Part shown: positions 62,860 through 64,000 of the stretch, piece by piece
Layout of the letters: every line of letters begins with the position of its first letter
How positions within the stretch are numbered: the stretch's first letter is position 1
Source of the DNA: CAKZLS01 sp963701445
GTDB lineage: Bacteria; Pseudomonadota; Alphaproteobacteria; Rhodospirillales; Defluviicoccaceae
DNA length: 64,000 nt
NCBI GenBank assembly: GCA_963701445.1
Contig: CAVPAM010000002.1
Span: 186,001-250,000 of the forward strand
Direction: 5' to 3'
Made by a program: the position numbers and the translations under genes
The notes under the pieces: model-generated
What the model saw: only the letters and a program-made list of their open reading frames with translations
Databases searched by the model: none
What the model was told of the DNA's origin: nothing

Positions 62860-64000
62860 ATGACACCGATCCCCGTTGAGCCGCCCTTTTCCAAATTCGA
62901 GGCCGCGTACGGCAGGGACCTGCCTCAAGTGGTATGGACGGATCTCGTCGGAGATCTGGAGACCCCCGTATCGGCGATGCTGAAGGTCGCCGACGGGCAG
63001 GCATTCAGCTTTCTGCTGGAATCCGTCGCCGGCGGAACCTTTCGGGGCCGTTACTCCTTCATCGGTCTCAAACCGGACCTGATCTGGCGGTGTTTCGGAG
63101 ACCGCGCGGAGATCAACACCCAGGCATTGTCCGATCACGGCGCGTTTTCTCCATGCCCGGTGGGGCGGGAATCGGGCGCATTGGCGTCCTTGAGGGCCTT
63201 GATTGCGCGGTGCAAGGTGGATCTCCCCCCTGCCCTCCCGCCGATGGCGGCGGGATTGGTCGGATACCTCGGCTACGATATGGTCAGGCTGATGGAACGG
63301 CTACCCGACGCCAATCCGGACGTTCTCGGATTGCCCGACGGTCTGTTCATGAGGCCGACCCTGGTCGCGGTTTTCGACAACGTCGAAGACAAAATCACGC
63401 TCATTACACCGGTGTGGCCGAATCGGGAAACGAGCGCCGGCACGGCTTACCGCGAGGCTCAAGAGAGGCTTTCCGACACGGTCGCCGAACTGGAGCGCAG
63501 CCTTGGCGCCAAGAAGTCAAAACGGAGAAATCCGGAACCGGCACCCGAGGCGACCTCGAACATCAGTCGTGAGCGATATCATGAGATCGTCGAAACGGCG
63601 AAGGAGTACATCGTCGCCGGGGACATCTTTCAGGTCGTCCCATCGCAGCGATTCATGGTCCCGTTCAAGTTGCCGCCGTTTTCGCTCTATCGTGCCCTCC
63701 GACGCCTCAATCCATCGCCGTTTTTGTTTTTTCTCGATTTCGGTGCGTTCGCCGTCGTCGGCTCAAGCCCGGAGATCATGGTTCGGATGCGCGATGGCAA
63801 GGTCACGATCCGTCCGATCGCGGGAACGAGACGCCGGGGAAATACGATCGAGGAAGATCATGCCCTCGGCCAGGAACTCTTGGCGGACCCGAAAGAACGC
63901 GCGGAACACCTCATGCTGCTGGATCTCGGCCGTAATGACGTGGGCCGCGTGGCCAAGGTCGGTACGGTGCGGGTGACGGAGCAAATGATCATCGAACGGT
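62860..64000 (+). CDS. trpE: Anthranilate synthase component I (5' part, runs off the window)
   Basis: The first 380 residues of TrpE are open from ATG 62860 to the window end. The feedback region (FLLESVAGGTFRGRYSFIG, the tryptophan-binding LLES element), GLVGYLGYDMVRLMERLP, and the chorismate-binding domain start SRERYHEIVETAKEYIVAGDIFQVVPSQRF are present. NPSPFLFFLDFGAFAVVGSSPEIMVR, IAGTRRRGNTIEED and LLDLGRNDVGRVAKVGTVRV follow. With glutaminase TrpG it converts chorismate to anthranilate. It starts 12 bases after the ppiD stop, so the two are probably co-transcribed. No trp leader peptide is visible. Confidence 0.95.
   Translation, partial: MTPIPVEPPFSKFEAAYGRDLPQVVWTDLVGDLETPVSAMLKVADGQAFSFLLESVAGGTFRGRYSFIGLKPDLIWRCFGDRAEINTQALSDHGAFSPCPVGRESGALASLRALIARCKVDLPPALPPMAAGLVGYLGYDMVRLMERLPDANPDVLGLPDGLFMRPTLVAVFDNVEDKITLITPVWPNRETSAGTAYREAQERLSDTVAELERSLGAKKSKRRNPEPAPEATSNISRERYHEIVETAKEYIVAGDIFQVVPSQRFMVPFKLPPFSLYRALRRLNPSPFLFFLDFGAFAVVGSSPEIMVRMRDGKVTIRPIAGTRRRGNTIEEDHALGQELLADPKERAEHLMLLDLGRNDVGRVAKVGTVRVTEQMIIER

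Overview
This window is a stretch of alphaproteobacterial chromosome. The best fit is a Rhodospirillales-like lineage, judged from gene order because no 16S gene is present. The pointers are a fused ispDF, the run bamE / cytochrome bc1 chaperone / DUF177 / plsX / fabH / ihfA / MerR / tRNA-Pro, a MucR/Ros regulator, a single bifunctional Rsh enzyme, a K+-independent membrane pyrophosphatase, and the block tpiA-secG-pyrG-kdsA-eno-ftsB followed by lipA-ratA-pncC. Coding density is high and most genes are housekeeping.

Layout. 1-5.2 kb: partial dusB, a CcsA/YpjD-type membrane protein, ispDF, cutA, an exported protein of unknown function, tRNA-Pro(GGG), a MerR regulator and ihfA. 5.3-9.5 kb: fabH, plsX, DUF177 and a bc1 chaperone, with bamE divergent. 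9.5-19.1 kb: a long minus-strand series rpiB-glyA-nrdR-ribD-ribE-ribBA-ribH-nusB-thiL, then hppA; this is one-carbon metabolism, ribonucleotide reductase control and flavin synthesis. 19.5-24.0 kb: mucR followed at once by a nested transposon island (IS66 inside an IS5-family element that abuts an IS630 remnant). 24.2-30.0 kb: a branched-chain amino acid ABC transporter (livH-M-G-F, DUF6867, livK). 30.3-36.6 kb: a DUF6898-type gene and icmF (fused isobutyryl-CoA mutase), divergent from metY-hemB. 36.6-41.8 kb: family 5 uracil-DNA glycosylase, NYN/LabA protein, folK, rsh and recO. 41.9-51.1 kb: parC, a fused TRAP transporter DctQM with a convergent DctP, the N-degron transferase bpt, motB-motA and a flavin reductase. 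51.1-64 kb: smpB-dapA, pncC, ratA, lipA, ftsB, eno, kdsA, pyrG, secG, tpiA, ppiD and a partial trpE.

The strongest anomaly is that eight genes (ribH, nrdR, glyA, IS66 tnpC, livG, livM, smpB, tpiA) are each broken by one small indel. Removing one base (adding one in livG) restores a full-length family-like protein every time. Seven are single-base gains. Several of these genes are normally essential and both halves remain well conserved, so uncorrected sequencing or assembly indels are more likely than real pseudogenes. Read data would settle this.

I do not see a convincing new multi-gene system. The points most worth checking are the frame breaks, the nested IS island with its 38-bp direct repeat, a perfect palindromic operator between icmF and metY, the absence of pyruvate dehydrogenase genes between ftsB and lipA, the absence of rpoZ between folK and rsh, a degenerate GTP cyclohydrolase half in RibBA, and two small conserved-looking genes (DUF6867, DUF6898) beside transport and acyl-CoA genes.
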